From Agelas oroides (lineage: Eukaryota; Porifera; Demospongiae; Agelasida; Agelasidae), in assembly GCA_949130485.1 (NCBI GenBank), contig OX422192.1, forward strand, positions 9,223,008-9,287,007: DNA of 64,000 nucleotides, in the 5' to 3' direction. This document shows, piece after piece, positions 63,513 to 64,000 of this stretch (position 1 is its first letter; every line of letters begins with the position of its first letter). Below the pieces are notes generated by a model. It made no database searches and was not told where the DNA came from. It was given only the letters and a program-made list of their open reading frames with translations. The position numbers and the translations under genes were made by a program.

Positions 63513-64000
63513 AGGACAAATCTGTTGATCCTATTGAAGATGATGACTACACACTTATCAACTAGCTGCTAGTAGCTGCACTATCTGACTTTCTCCTACT
63601 TAACATGCATTGCATTTAATTAGGCTTTGTAGCTATGTCAGTGAACTTTGCTTCAAAATCCAGAGTCATTAGTTATCATCACAGCCAATGCTAACATCGT
63701 CATGGGGATGCGTTCCACATAATTGGAGAACAATCATCACCTATTACACCCCAAAACACAATATCTTATGGGCAAAACTACCAAAGTGCACGTGTATGCC
63801 CAATGCATTTTAGCCTTTCTCTCCCAGTCTGAGAAGATTTATTGTAACATGCAGTCAGAGGTACTAGGACAGCTTGAAGCAAAATGATTTGTCAATCTTA
63901 AGTCAAAAGTACTTGGTGGAACAGTTAGAGATGCAGAGCAGCTAAAGGAAAACTATCACAGTCACTTATTTTTTAAACATGGACTTGACTGTGTCAATTT
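63513..64000. other. Window end without a confident gene
   Basis: A short frame after an AG (near 63512) codes DKSVDPIEDDDYTLIN and stops at 63563. It could be the last exon of an unseen plus-strand gene, but there is no other support. Confidence 0.3.

Overview
This is a eukaryotic, animal nuclear sequence: every recognisable host gene is split by many short introns with GT-AG borders. The gene content (WDHD1/And-1, the ciliary protein DRC8, hnRNPU, TFIIA alpha/beta, COA3, NDUFAF5, a SWAP70/DEF6-like PH protein, and a Src-type SH3-SH2-kinase module joined to Ig, Death and coiled-coil segments) points to an early-branching metazoan. A sponge is the most likely source, but this is inferred from gene style and small introns, not proven.

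Layout. 0.9-3.2 kb (-): SWAP70/DEF6-like gene. 3.2-5.0 kb: intergenic, with a foldback element and a 144-bp tandem duplication. 5.0-14.4 kb (+): complete WDHD1, 21 exons. 15.0-16.7 kb (-): complete DRC8 (EFCAB2), head-to-head with 16.8-25.8 kb (+): complete hnRNPU-like gene. 26.3-26.5 kb (-): COA3, head-to-head with 26.9-31.1 kb (+): TFIIA large subunit, which has a probable GC-AG intron. 31.7-50.2 kb (-): a very large modular gene that I do not recognise as any described family: novel N-terminal domain, Ig, Death, coiled coil, Ig domains, SH3, SH2 and a Src-like pseudokinase. Two sets of SH3-containing 3' exons are phase-compatible with one shared SH2-kinase exon. Retroelement and MITE insertions at 38.9-44 kb lie inside one of its introns. 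50.7-55.5 kb (-): a tyrosine-recombinase (DIRS/Ngaro-type) retrotransposon with intact gag, RT-RNase H and recombinase frames. 55.9-57.6 kb (+): the 5' half of NDUFAF5, followed by a DNA-level duplicate of part of the TFIIA gene. 58.7-64 kb: repeat-rich, with a gypsy-type LTR/gag fragment, long-TIR MITEs and an 89-bp hairpin satellite.

Main points for follow-up are: the Ig-Death-SH3-SH2-pseudokinase gene with its in-frame TAG, collapsed Ig mini-exons and 926-bp duplication; a foldback element family with 9-bp target duplications; promoter motifs that fit their genes (E2F at WDHD1, RFX X-box at DRC8, NRF1 palindrome at NDUFAF5); and the TFIIA segment transposed into NDUFAF5. Exon borders were read by eye from splice consensus, frame continuity and remembered family sequences. 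No alignment or search was run.
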